In this document: one piece after another, positions 38,251-49,560 of the stretch | How positions within the stretch are numbered: position 1 is the stretch's first letter | How the letters are laid out: every line of letters begins with the position of its first letter | Assembly (NCBI GenBank): GCA_018350325.1 | Contig: JAEVLN010000041.1 | Coordinates: forward strand, 1-64,000 | DNA: 64,000 bases | Source: Globodera rostochiensis | Taxonomy: Eukaryota; Nematoda; Chromadorea; Rhabditida; Heteroderidae | Direction of reading: 5' to 3' | Translations under genes and position numbers: made by a program | Notes under the pieces: generated by a model | Told to the model about the DNA's origin: nothing | What the model saw: only the letters and a program-made list of their open reading frames with translations | The model's database searches: none

Positions 38251-38424
38251 CGGATGTTTTATCCTCTCGATTCGCCTTTCCCAATTTAAAAAGGAACAAA
38301 TTTACACATAATTATGATTTGTATAAAAAGTTTGGTAAATGGCAACCATTGACTCCATTCCATAAAAAAATACACAATTGATTGATTTGTTACTTTGTCA
38401 TCACACTTTGCGTCAATTAAACAT
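38251..38424 (-). other. short gap between VPS53 stop and NOP53 start
   Basis: About 175 bp, AT-rich, between two genes on the same strand. A ttttaaattgggaaag stretch just ahead of the NOP53 ATG could serve as a splice-leader acceptor. Consistent with a nematode operon but not proof. Confidence 0.4.
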
Positions 38425-41400
38425 CACAGTTTCTTAACAAATTTCTCCAATCTTCGTATGCTCGAGTCGCCAATGCTCGCCATCAAAGAGGATGGCATGG
38501 ATTGTGTCGATGTCTGATAATTTACGGACGTTGAGCCCATCAGAGGGTTGGCATCTTAAGTGTTCGGGTCATTTTACGTTAGTTTATTTATTTAAAACCC
38601 ACCTTCAATTTTAGTTTTGTAAATTCGGATTATTTGGTTTTGTTCAGTTTTCCGAATCGGCCGCATCTCCAAAATCCTTTGCAATTCTGCGGCATCGGAA
38701 TCCGGCAAAATGCGAGCAAAATGCGCAACAAATTCCTCTTGGTTCGTCTTGTCCGCCATCAGCGCCTGCAAATTGACAACAAAAGTGAATTAAGTAAAAT
38801 TGACGATGAAAGGCCCGGTCACGGTTCGGAATGACTACAAAATCTTTCCAATGGTTCCATTCGCCTCATTAAACCCAAAACCAGGCTTAATCTCAACATT
38901 CGATGATTGACTGTATTGAAGCAAAAAACACCTTCAGAATCATTTCCGCCTTTGTCATTCCCTTGTTGAGAATGGCCGTGTATTGTGTTGGAGGTTTGGT
39001 CACAATGGCACTTTCAACGGAGGGCAAATTAAGCAGAAAAGTCTTCAGAGAATGCGTGTCCAACAAAAGTTGTTCGGCCCCAGCAATGGAAATCGGACGA
39101 CACTTAAAAATTGCACCCAAAAAACGGTTGACCAGTTGAGTCGCCAATTTCAGACAGAAATGGGCAAAATATTTGCGCCTAAACGTAAAATAAAATAATA
39201 TAACACTGGTGATCTTTCAGTATAAGACAAAGTTTCTCAGAATTTTTAACCTTGCCACTTTCAAGTTAGAAATGTTTATCAATGGAAGCTGACCATAACT
39301 ACTCAAGGCCCATAATATCGCCGATTGAATTGTGAAATGTAAAATGAATGCCCACCGATCCGAAAAATAGTCGCGTATCAGTGGAACCGACGCCCTCAGA
39401 TTTTTTCTGATCGTCGATACATAAGACGATTCGTCGCCCACTTGATCGATGCTCGACCAACTGTTAAAAACAGAAAATCATTTTTTTTTAGTTTTTATTT
39501 TTACTTTATTTTGCTCATCGCCTGCAGGCACGGCTCGCACATCGCTTCGGTGTCCTGCACCAAAATCATCAAAGCGTTGTTGCAAATGCTGTGGAAAAGG
39601 TCGATCTCCTGTTCAAAATCTTCGCTCTAAAATGGTGAAAAAATGGTTGCACATTCTGTCTTCGACAATTTTAAATACAAATAAAATCTTATCAAAAAAA
39701 CTCTTAAATAAGGTTCAGGATTAATAGGTGGGATAGGGAATTTGTTTATAAGCACCATAATCACTAATCCATTGGGCTCGGCCCATTCTTCCCCTCCCTC
39801 CTCCTAATCCCACAGAAATTTTGGTTTGGACAGCACATTTGGAGATTTGGGGCGCTGATACTGGAAGCGGGGGTTCAGCACCTCTGCTGGTTGCGCATTG
39901 GGATTGTCCGACCGACGCGTTCGCCCGAGGCCCTGGATCATCAACTCTTCCTCCCCTGAGGCACTGTGGCCAACCCCTCGCTCTGCACTTTCTCGGCCCG
40001 CCCCTTCGAAGGCCCCTCCCATCTCAACCCCGGCCCGAGCCCGTATAAAAGGAAGGAAGGATGCCCAGCCAATTCGTACCACTTTCTCACTGCTTTCAAA
40101 ACTCTCGACTTTTTGACGATTTACTCTCGACAATAAACCATAAAAACAACTCTCCGTTCTTTTGCTTTCTCCCCTGGACTTAGAGGTATTTCTAAGGCTT
40201 TACCGTAACCCATCGACGTTCTTCTCCCACCCCTTTTTTTTACTGTGTTTGGCACACATTCGCACATTTTCTCATATACCGAGATTCTTTGCCCGAGCTT
40301 CTCCTGAAGTTGCATTGTCGTCTCCGCACTCCAATCGGCGGTGGCGAGCACACAGCAAGTAAAAAAAGTCTGATCGGCGTCGAGTCGAACGACGCTGTCA
40401 TCTCTGATCAAATTTTGCAGAATGGAGGAGGAAGCGCTGATTATTCCGCCCGCCCCCGGCGTAACACCGGAAATCGTTTGGGGCAAAAAGGCGGAAAGGC
40501 ATCCGTGGCCAAACTGGCGAAGGCACTGGCGAAAGAGCTCCACCAATTTGCTATAAAACATTTGGCCAAACATAAAAGAATGCGCAGGACAAATTGCACC
40601 TGAGCACGGCGTTTGGGTCCGCAAACAATTTGGTGGATTCGGTGATTATTTTCTTTACCAACAGAAACAAATTGGCCGCCGATGGGAGTTGAACGGCCGT
40701 CGCGTGCGCTTCCCTCTGCGGCTTCTCCTCGCCACTGCGAATCCGAAGAGAACATTCGTCCAAAAAACGCAACAATTTCCCCCGCTGTTCGATTACGAAA
40801 ATGTCCATATGCGAATCGAACACGGGCCAAATGACCTGAAAATGGTTGAAATTTTGGGAATTCGATAAGAAAAACCTTCTCAAAATTGTAAATGTCTTTG
40901 GTCGGAAAGCGTTTGGTGAGCAATTGCTCAAACATTTGCGTGTGGTTTATGGCATGCGATACCAACTTCCAGTCCAACTCGACCCTCCGACGCTCTGTCA
41001 TTCTGTGCAGCGAATTCCTTTATTTTTCAATACCAACAAAACATAACGAAATTCATAAAGTCTTCCGAACCGCGTAATTGTACAAAATTCCAATGCGAGT
41101 TTCCGTCCCATTTCCCACTGAGGAGGAAAGATTTTGACGACGCCTCTCCGCTCAAATTCCGCCAATTTGTCGACAAACCATCGATATCTGAAGGAATTAT
41201 TTGTTGTTCATGAAGGGGGGGGGCTGTAAGGTGTAGCATATGGGGGGAGCTTAAAGGAGATAATAGAATGGAGAGTCTCCCAAATGCTTTATGTTTAAAA
41301 AACCTTTCTTCGATTCTGTCCAACCAAGCGACATCTTCAGACTCCGCGTAGAGAACTGTGTAAATGGCCAATTGTTGGCTGATAAACCATTTGATGAAAT

Positions 41401-42588
41401 CGTCTTGGAGTTTGCCACCCAAAACACTCTGAAAAGATCTCGAAAAGAAAGTCCAACCGACAAAAATAGTCTGAAAAAAACATAATGCCTAAAAAAAGAC
41501 AGAATTTCTTAGACAAAACTTTCTTACCACAACACGACACATCTCACTGATTTGTTGATCAACTTGACCAGCCTAAATTTTTTAGTAATTCATCCAGGGC
41601 CGTAGTGGGGTTGAGGAGCAAGCCAAAAAAGTCTATTTTTAAGAGAATCCAAACAAAACTATAAGAGAAATTGTCCCCAAATCACTGCCTTAAAAGCCGC
41701 CTTCAAATCGGCGGCCAACTGAACGGTCAATTGTTCGCGAATTTTCTGCACTTTGTCTGTCAGCTGTTTGACGTGTTCAATATGTTGATAGTCCTCGAAA
41801 AGCAGCAGAACGTTCAGAACTGCTGGAAGCTCCACAGCAATGTCTCTATATCGTCGTTCAATGACCCATTGAGCTGCAAAAATAAACAAAAAATGCAAAA
41901 GCACGTTAAATTACTGAGCGAATTCACTCCGTTGAGAAGCAAATGCAAATGGTGTAGAGTGGCGATGGATTCGGTCAAATTTTTCTTGGCGACGTCCAAC
42001 TGTCGGATGTCTTTGGTAAGTTCGTGCACAGAACTCTCCGAGCAAAGCGTTTTGTCACGGATTTCTTGCACTTTCTGCTCCAATTCCGCTATTGTCGTAT
42101 GAGCCTTAAGATTTAAAAGCATTAGTATAACATAAGAAGCGATTGGAAAAACAGAACAAGGACCTGAAGCAAAGCGTTGTTCGCCTCGAGAGCACATCGC
42201 CCGTGTGCTGCAACGGCTTCAGAGAGTTCACGGTCATAATTTGCCTGACATTTTAAATTAATGCCATTTAACATGAGAAAATAGAAATACAATTTCCTCG
42301 TCAACTTTCTTTCCAAAGAAATCCAAATGTACGAGAGATTGTTCGGAAGGAAAAATGGTGTTTATATAAGTTGTTAGATCAAAATCAAGATGGAGCAGTT
42401 CCGAGTCATCAACCTGAGACAGAAATGCTCTGACCTAAACCCTTTTCGTTAATAATGAACAAAAATTACTTCAAATGCACTTTGGAAGAATAAACAGGAA
42501 ACTCGTCGAGAGATTGAATGTCGTCAATAGTTTTTTTCGAATTTGACGCAACTTCCGAGTCTACGTCAGCACTGCTGATGCTAGCCAT
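38425..42588 (-). CDS. vps-53: VPS53, GARP/EARP tethering complex subunit
   Basis: Golgi/endosome tethering factor for retrograde transport. N-terminal exons give [15 protein letters not shown], then [17 protein letters not shown] (family FNAVDYINTLFPTEQSL). A coiled coil follows: [53 protein letters not shown] (family TLNHLHMLAGGVDSL). Middle exons include [16 protein letters not shown] (family QDVAWLDKIDRRY) and [18 protein letters not shown]. The C-terminal half has [13 protein letters not shown], [45 protein letters not shown] and [15 protein letters not shown] segments, all matching the family. More than a dozen exons with short introns are involved; the exception is an intron of roughly 600 bp (about 39.65-40.23 kb). 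The start ATG (42588) and stop (38425-38427) fit the family ends. NOP53 follows on the same strand. Confidence 0.93.
39655..40235 (-). other. large VPS53 intron with an open frame and a TATA-like word
   Basis: This is by far the longest VPS53 intron. On the minus strand 40133-39804 is open for 109 codons (Arg/Glu/Gly-rich, no recognised domain). On the plus strand there is cccgtataaaaggaagg near 40040. Either could mark a nested gene, but nothing independent supports it. Confidence 0.3.
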
Positions 42589-42639
42589 TGGGTCGATAGT
42601 TTGTACCAGCAACTGTCCAAAATGAAGCGCGACGAAAGG

Positions 42640-42890
42640 TTAGGTTAGAAGAGCTTCTCAAACCGCATAATTTAACTTAATAAATTGATCAAAAAAAGAG
42701 GTTTAGGTTAGAAGAGCTTCTCAAACCGCATAATTTAACTTAATAAATTGATCAAAAAAAGAGGTTTAGGTTAGAAGAGCTTCTCAAACGCATAATTTAA
42801 CTTAATAAATTGATCAAAAAAGAGGTTTAGGTTAGAAGAGCTTCTCAAACCGCATAATTTAACTTAATAAATTGATCAAAAAAAGAGGTA
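42640..42890. repeat. four tandem copies of a 63-bp unit
   Basis: Nearly identical head-to-tail copies of the unit beginning aggttagaagagcttctcaa and ending aaaaaaagaggttt. Only single-base indels separate the copies. They sit just upstream of the VPS53 ATG, in its presumed promoter/5' region. Confidence 0.95.
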
Positions 42891-43044
42891 AGTCGCAAAT
42901 TCAAAATAAGGAAGCTCGAAATGCGATAGCGCAAATACAGAATCGCTTTCGTCCATTTGATTATTGTAGCCCTAAAGAGAGCCGTTTGGGTTAGTTTTTG
43001 ATGTTCGGCCGCGCCGGCGATCAGAGGGTTATACGAAACTAGAG

Positions 43045-43700
43045 ATGGGCGGGAACGGGATTCCCGCGGGATTCCCGTGCGGGATTCCCATCCCGCACTT
43101 TTTGAAATTCCCGTTCCCGTTCCCGCAATTTTTATTTTAGCATTTTTCCCGTTGCCGAAAATAATTCATTGGCGAAATGTTTTAAAAATTTAACAACTTT
43201 GGACCAATTTTCATCACCAAAACGCCTTTAAATTTCAAAAATTTTTAATGGCGGCGGCCTATTGGCACCGCCGATCTGGTTAGCGAATTAAGATGTCTGT
43301 AACACATTGAACCGGGGGGTCGTTAGGATCCCGCCCGTCCAGGCTCCACCTCTAACTTGAAATGAAAAAAATGAGTTTTCTAGGACTAAAAATATGGCCA
43401 AATGTTTAAATTTCGAAAAAGTAAAATCTCCCAAAACTACAATCATAAAACTCACTTCTGTGGTGAAATTGGGTACCGAGGACCCCAAAGCTTATTTCGC
43501 ATTACGCGACACTTCTTCAAAAAGTAATCTTTATTCAATACAGCAGCCCTGCCGTCCGGTATGAGCAATGTTGTGCCAGCCGGTATGTGTCCAACCCCCG
43601 CCGGGGAGAACAGGACCAGGATTCCCCCACCACCCCCCCCCCCTTTCCCGTTCTCGTCAAAAGTCCCGTTATTACGGGATTCCCGCGAGACCGGGAATAA
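43045..43700. repeat. palindromic-word repeat ('cgggattcccg' type)
   Basis: It starts near agagatgggcgggaacggga with dense cccgcggg / gattcccg words. It contains a degenerate hairpin (43252-43273) and ends with another such patch (43660-43700, gggattcccgcgagaccggg). Likely a decayed non-autonomous foldback element; exact ends are not determined. Confidence 0.55.
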
Positions 43701-44204
43701 ACGGACAAACCCCGACTCGCTACCCCTTTTAAACCTCTATAACTCAGCTCACGCTGGTTACTCGAGCCTAAAAATGGTACCATTCGTTTTGTCTCATCGA
43801 GGATGAAAAATATGAAATTCAGTCTGAAATTTTAATTGATGATGCATTGGACAAAGTGTTCATACTTGCTAGTGATGCTCGAGACCTAAATTTACCGAGA
43901 CTTGACCCCGAGACTCGAGAATTGACTTCTAAAAATCCGAGACTTTTACCAAAATTTTTTAATTTAGATTCAAAATAGGTTTGCTCCCGAACCCTTGGGG
44001 GTGGGAAAATGGTATGTCAGGGAAGGTCGGGGGGGGGGGGGGGGTTGGCCATGTCGCGGTCCGGGACGACCCAATTTTGAGAATGGGGAGCTACTCTACT
44101 GAGAAAAAATTATATACTTTTTTGAGCCTTCTGTTTTCTTATTTTGGGGCTCGGGGAGCAACCCTAGTTAAATTAAATAATTTTTAGAAAATTCTGCTTT
44201 ACTT

Positions 44205-44480
44205 CAGGGGGGAGTCGGCGGTGCCGATAGGCGCCGTGAACCTTTGACAAAATTGAATCACGTCACTCAGTTTAACCACTACGCCACGAGAGATCATAAT
44301 GAATAGTTGGAAAATTTCAAATATATTACTCAATAAAAGTTCAATTATTCAAGTTTTACCCTGTTCTAGCTTGGCCTGTTCTGTTCCTGTTCCAAGGATT
44401 TTGAATCTGTTCCTGTTCCTGTGCTGTTCTAAATTCTAGAATAGAACAGGAACAGAACAGGCCAAGCTGGAACAGGAAAA
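44205..44480. repeat. composite repeat B (copy 1): hairpin, tRNA-like segment, CTGTTC foldback
   Basis: In order: a truncated hairpin (44216-44236), a minus-strand tRNA-like segment (44244-44300; A-box-like tggcgtagtggtta and B-box-like aaggttca), then an AT-rich spacer. A foldback follows with arms ctgttctagcttggcctgtt (44361 on) and its inverse aacaggccaagctggaacag (ending 44475). The same order and spacing recur at 57550-58265. Confidence 0.85.
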
Positions 44481-44784
44481 CACTGCTAGCGAGTTGGCAG
44501 GTAGCGAGTTGGGTATTTACTAGTGCTGCACGAGACCCAAAATTTCTCGATACTCGAGACTCGAGCTCGAGCCCGATACTTTACCTCGAGACTCGAGCCC
44601 GAGACCCAAAAAACCCGAGACTTTTCTCGAGTCGATACTCGATATCGAGACTTTTTTTCGTAAAATTTTTAATTACTTCAAAAATGTCATAATTTGCTAA
44701 GAACGTCAATTTTAGACCAAATCTAATGATTTCTATCTTGATTTTGACTAAAAATAATCGGTTTAAAAGAAAGATGGTGTGCCC

Positions 44785-45110
44785 AGGCACGTATTTAGCA
44801 TTTTGCTCTGGGGGGGGGGTACCGAAAAAAGTCGATTTTTAGGCGTGTATTTTAGGGTTTTATTGCATTTTTCCTAAGCAAGTTTTTCCGAAAATTTTGT
44901 TTTTAGGGGGTGTATTTTTCGCGTTTTTGATTAAGAAATTTCCCAAGATGCAAGTTTTTTTGAGAATTCTGCTTTACTTCTGCTGGGGGGGGGGGAAGTC
45001 GGCGGTGCCGATAGGTGCCGCCGAGAAAATTTTGAATCTTTGACTCGATTTGTTAAGAGATTTTAACCAAAAATTTTAAAAATGCGGTAATTTTTGTAAG
45101 CTTTTTTAGG
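44785..45110. repeat. dispersed repeat A (copy 2)
   Basis: Same order of segments as 37413-37735, including the hairpin at 45000-45023, where one stem G:C is a G:T wobble. It is nested in the hAT-like element. Confidence 0.85.
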
Positions 45111-45210
45111 TGTAGGAAGGAGGGATTGCAAAAAAATAACCATATTAGGTTTTCTGAGTGATGTGTTTTGTTTTTTGACTATAAATCTGTAAAAAAGAGT
45201 AATTAAGTAT

Positions 45211-45899
45211 AGGGTTCGGACGGGCGCCCGGGTCGGGCGGGCATTCGGCCGGGCGGGCGCCCGACTAGGAAATATTCGATCCGGGCTAAAGCCCGGTATT
45301 CGCCCGGCAAAGCCCGCTCGGAGGAAAACCCCAAAAATATTCGTCCGGTAAAGCCCGCCCGGCTCCTTTTAGGTAGCCCGGAAAAAAGCCCGCCCGGCCC
45401 CAAAAAACCGAATATTTTCCGAATATTTTTTTGTCATTTTTGCAAGTAGGGAACCCCTTTGTTTTGCAAAATTCGTAATTTTTGGACCAATTTTCTTTAC
45501 AAATTGTCATCAAAAATCAAAAAAATTTCCCCGGCGGCGCCTATCGGCACCGCCGAGCCCTCGCATTCGTAAAAACTTCAAAAAAAGGTACCATATTTTT
45601 AAATTTTGGATGATAATCTCTTAACAAATTGAGTAAAAAATTTCTCGGCGGCGCCTATCGGCACCGCCGACCCCCCTCCCGAATCTGGGGCCTCAAAAAT
45701 TACGATACGGGTGATTTTTAGCGAAAATACGAGGCTCTAAATTACGATATTTACGATTACGATACGATACACATCCCTGGTCTATATCGTACATGATCAG
45801 GAATGATCAATCTCCAAAAAATCAAAAAAAGCCCGCCCGGCCACTTTCGGGTTGCCCGGAAAAAAGCCCGCCCGGCCCCAACCCAATTATCCGAACCCT
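45211..45899. mobile_element. non-autonomous DNA element with 10-bp TIR and 10-bp target duplication
   Basis: It begins agggttcgga and ends tccgaaccct (perfect 10-bp inverted repeats), flanked on both sides by aattaagtat (45201-45210 and 45900-45909). Subterminal DNA is gcccgcccgg/ccgggcgggc palindromic words. The centre holds two hairpin copies (45532-45555, 45646-45669) in inverse orientation. No coding frame. The 10-bp duplication is closest to Mutator-like habits. Confidence 0.88.
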
Positions 45900-45927
45900 A
45901 ATTAAGTATTTAATTAAAAGAATAAAA

Positions 45928-46002
45928 AGCGTGGTTCCACTCGGGGATTGAACCTCTGCTAAGGAAAATAATAAACAAGAATTTAACCACTAAGCCACAT
46001 TG
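45928..46002 (-). repeat. tRNA-like sequence (SINE head or tRNA pseudogene)
   Basis: The minus strand reads gtggcttagtggttaaa ... gaggttcaatcccc ... gtggaaccac. It has an A-box-like and a B-box-like block and a mostly paired 5'/3' end. The T-stem does not pair and spacing is off, so it is not called as a working tRNA. Confidence 0.55.
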
Positions 46003-46706
46003 TTATTTTTTTTTGCACAAACATCATTTTTGATAAAAATTGAAAGAAAAATTTTTCCTGCATTTTTTAAATATTTAAGCTCAGAATTTGTGATGAATTT
46101 TCACCAAAAATGCCAACTTTACCAGTGTAAAAAAGTCTCGAAAATCGAGACTAAATACGCGAGACTCGAGCCCGAGCCCGAGACCCAAAAAACTCGAGAC
46201 TTTTCTCGAGTCGATACTCGATACCGAGACTCTCGTGCAGCATTAGTATTTTTTTTTACCGAATAAACTGGGGGGTATTATGCTTAAATGACGTTTTGGT
46301 TAAAATTTCACCTTTTGTTGGCACACGTAGCAGAACAATTACAGGCGTCTAAATAGCGGTGGTATCTTCCGGCGGCTTTCATTGTTATCCTAAATTTGCC
46401 CCTCTGACCTCCCAGCACAAATTTCCAATCCTGCGCCGCCGCCGCCGCCTCCTCTCACAAACGAAAATCTCCGATTGCCCCCTTTATGCAATCAATCGGC
46501 ACCCTTTCCCTTTCGATAGCCCCCCCCCCCTCAATATCCATACATTTCCATTTCCTTCCATTCCCCTTCAATCTCATCACACCAATTCACTTTAGCTCTT
46601 TCTCGTCCGGTTTTATCCATCGCTCCTTTTCGACCATTGAATTCCAATCTTCCACCGTCCATCCCCTCATCTTCCTCATCCTCCATTTCTTTTCATTTCT
46701 CCGCCA

Positions 46707-49296
46707 ATGTTCGTTCCCCGACTCCTCCATGCCCCCCTATTCCCTTTCATCCCCTCCATCGTCGTACTATTTTCCATCCCAATTGCTGTTCGAGCTCAAT
46801 TCCGATTCGACAATCTGTTGGAGGGAATAGGGATGGATGCGGCCCAGAAAATAGTTAACGGGGATTTGGGTCAGCAAAATGACCCGCTCAGAAGTGTTTT
46901 CGGTATTTGGGGACGTCTGCTTAACCGGATGGCACAGAAAACCCCACCGACTGACGATGAATTGCATCTCAAGGTGACTTGTCCCCCGTGTCTAAAACTG
47001 ACCCGTCTTTGGCAGGGAGCCCAAGAAGACAATCGAGAGGAGGGCAATGTGATTGGAGAGGACCCGGAAGGGCTCAATTTCCCTCCCAGAGGAGGGTTTT
47101 TCGGAGGCGGATCCGCCAAATCTTTTGGAGGAGGGACGGTCAGAGCCGCCCCTGTTGGTCCAAATCGAATAATAGACGAACAGCGGCTGAACGAACTTTT
47201 GCCACGACTAAATCCAAATGCCAAAGAAGAAGAAAAGCAGGCACCAAAAACAACAACGACAATAGCAACAAGTATGGCAACAGAAACGATCATGACAACA
47301 ATTGAAACAGAAAAGACAACAGCAACAACAACAATGTCAACTCCGACAACGACAGAAGACCAAACAACGGCAAAAACGAAGAAGAAAATCAAAAAAAATA
47401 AAAAGGCGAGGAGAAAGCCTATAGACACCACGATGATGGATAATGGGACTAACAATAAAACAGCAACCACTAATTCATCATCTTTCAATACTTCCCCAAC
47501 TCCAACAACATCAAAAACTTTGCCGCCGGGCCTTTTTAAGGAGATCAAAGAGATTCAAAATGGGGAACTACAGCAATATTCAAAGAAAGTTGGGGACACA
47601 ATTCAATTGAGAACGACTACGGATGAGAAGAAGAGAGGACAGCTGGAATTGATCAAGGAATGCGAGTTGGGTCTGAATGAGACGGTTGAACGTGCCGAAA
47701 ACGAGACGGCACAACTGATTGCAGAAATCGAGAATGTGCTTGCGGATGCAGAGATGGGCCCAAACGGGCATTGGCTGAGACAGCAAGCAGGGGAGGGAAA
47801 CACGACGAGGACGAGTGGTTGGAGCAGTACACCAAGGGCTGCAGGAACAAACACTGCAGAAATTACATCGGTCTTGGGAAATACAAAAATTATAAGTGAT
47901 AAAGCTAAGGAAGAGAACTCATATGAAGAGGAGGTCGACGAAGGTGCCGGGAAGGGCAAAGAGGAAAGTTACGAGTCGGATGATAGCGAAGAGGAAAGCA
48001 AAGTGAAAGAAGCGGAAGAAGAAATTGGAGGAGGACAAGCAGGAAAGACACTGCTGCAGAACACAACAATGGAAGTGACAACAGCAACTACGATGAGAAC
48101 GGATATTGGGAAAGAGAACGTGACGTTAGAGACGGGAACTTCGAGCAGTACAACAGTTTCTACCTCAACTACCACAGAGACAAGTTCAAATGTTACACAG
48201 AAACGAAACGGAGCAAAGAAATGGATTCCGGAGGCTGAGGAGGAAGATCAGCATCAGCAGCAGCAAATTGGTGAGTGGTTGGCGTCTTTTCATTTTCTTC
48301 TCCCCAATTTTGCCTTTTTAGCGGCTCAACTTCAACTGGACTCTGCCGTGACCGTTTCCTCTTCCACGCCGTCCACCAGCAGCACGCAACAATCGCCCCA
48401 ATCTGCGCAGAATATTTTTAACCTCAATGTGAGTAGGAAAATACCAATCAATCAGCAAAACCCAAATGTTCAGGCCAACTCCAACTCCTACACCAACCCG
48501 AACTTCACCAACGTGATGAAACCCGTCAATTCGATTATTGACGGGATTGGTCCGTTGATTTTGCCTTTAATTGGGTACAGTCAACGGGCCTTTGATGCCT
48601 ATGCTCCGCTTGTAGCACAGAGAACCGAGGGACTGCCCATTTTCAGACCGCCAGCGATAGCCGGTAAGGCGTGGAGCTTTATGCAGAAGGAATCAAAGAA
48701 TAATTAGGAACTTCACAACAACAAAACACGCAACAACAACAAGCCGTTCATTCTCTGATTCCCATTGAGGCAGCATCTGCTGATACTGCTCGGCCTTCTT
48801 CTACAGCGCTTTTCCCCGCCCAACAATCGCTGCCGCCACCTCTCCAACTTCCTCAAGCCGTACTTCCCCAGAATTCCATCGTCAGGTCTTCCCCTCCCAA
48901 AGCGCCCCGCCAAGTGCTCTCATCAGCAGGCAAGGAGCCGTCCGAACCGCCGAGTTTGGAAATGCTCGGACGAATAATCAAAGAAAGGAGGAAAAATGAG
49001 CAGAAACATCGGAGTGAAAAAAGCAGTGCTGACGATGTGAAGGAAGTCGGTGATTTCTGAATTCGACGTCCTTTGACGTGACTTCCATTCAGATTAGCGG
49101 CTCTTCCCCCCCGGGTGCCGAGTTGGCTTTCTTCCCCCCCAATTTGCCCTCTCAAGGCCCTTCTAATCCCTCCGATCAACCGATTCCCGTAAGACCAACG
49201 CTGGAGCAAAAGTCTGATCGGGGTTACGACACCGGACGACAAACCGTACAGAGCACATTCCACGAGGACAGCGGTTGGCTATTGGGGGGAGGGTGA
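46707..49296 (+). CDS. secreted Thr/Ser/Glu-rich low-complexity protein, unknown function
   Basis: Exons 46707-46973, 47016-48270, 48322-48663, 48708-49045 and 49093-49296 join in phase (about 801 aa). The first two introns are multiples of three and open, so a continuous frame to 48707 also exists. An N-terminal signal peptide (FIPSIVVLFSIPIAVRAQ) is followed by a compact segment RFDNLLEGIGMDAAQKIVNG, then long Thr-rich, Lys-rich and acidic stretches. A Gln/Asn-rich segment follows (NVQANSNSYTNPNF). Next comes a more ordered patch (VNSIIDGIGPLILPLIGYSQ RAFDAYAPLV), then a Pro/Gln-rich and basic C-terminus. Potential heavy O-glycosylation fits a cuticle, surface-coat or gland-secreted protein; I do not recognise the family. 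Confidence 0.72.
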
Positions 49297-49560
49297 GGCG
49301 ATAGACCAATGCCACAGGTCTGATGCTGGGCACTCAGCAAACAAAAAGCCATCAGCAGCCTCCTGGCCCAGCCGCTGCTGGTTTCGGCAACGGAAAGAAA
49401 CCCAATGAACCCTTTGGCTTCACCCGTCGATGACAAAACGGCAAAATGAAAGCATTGCAATTGGAATGATTGTTATATTCATTGGTCAATGATTGAACAT
49501 TTTTGTTTATAATATCTCTGAAACTGTGTTTTGTTGTTATAAAATGCACTTCTTCTCCCT
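49297..49560. other. convergent 3' region
   Basis: The gap of about 260 bp between the ends of the secreted-protein gene (+) and the PAN-domain gene (-). No feature seen. Confidence 0.5.

Larger units (their letters stand above)
44521..46245. mobile_element. hAT-like non-autonomous element with nested insertions
   Basis: Terminal inverted repeats: left tagtgctgcacgagac (44521), right (reverse) taatgctgcacgagag (46245). Flanks gtatttac (44513-44520) and gtattttt (46246-46253) look like a decayed 8-bp target duplication, as expected for hAT. Subterminal regions at both ends consist of gactcgag/ctcgagtc palindromic words. The interior is repeat A, the 45211-45899 element, a tRNA-like segment and hairpins. 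There is no transposase frame. Confidence 0.7.

Noticed and set aside
39804..40133. 109-codon minus-strand gene nested in VPS53
   Set aside because: Inside a VPS53 intron on the same strand, with no domain, no splice support and biased composition; recorded only as a possibility.
45928..46002. Functional tRNA gene
   Set aside because: A- and B-box-like blocks are present but the T-stem does not pair and spacing to the acceptor end is wrong. The same holds for the segments at 44244, 57824 and 57950.
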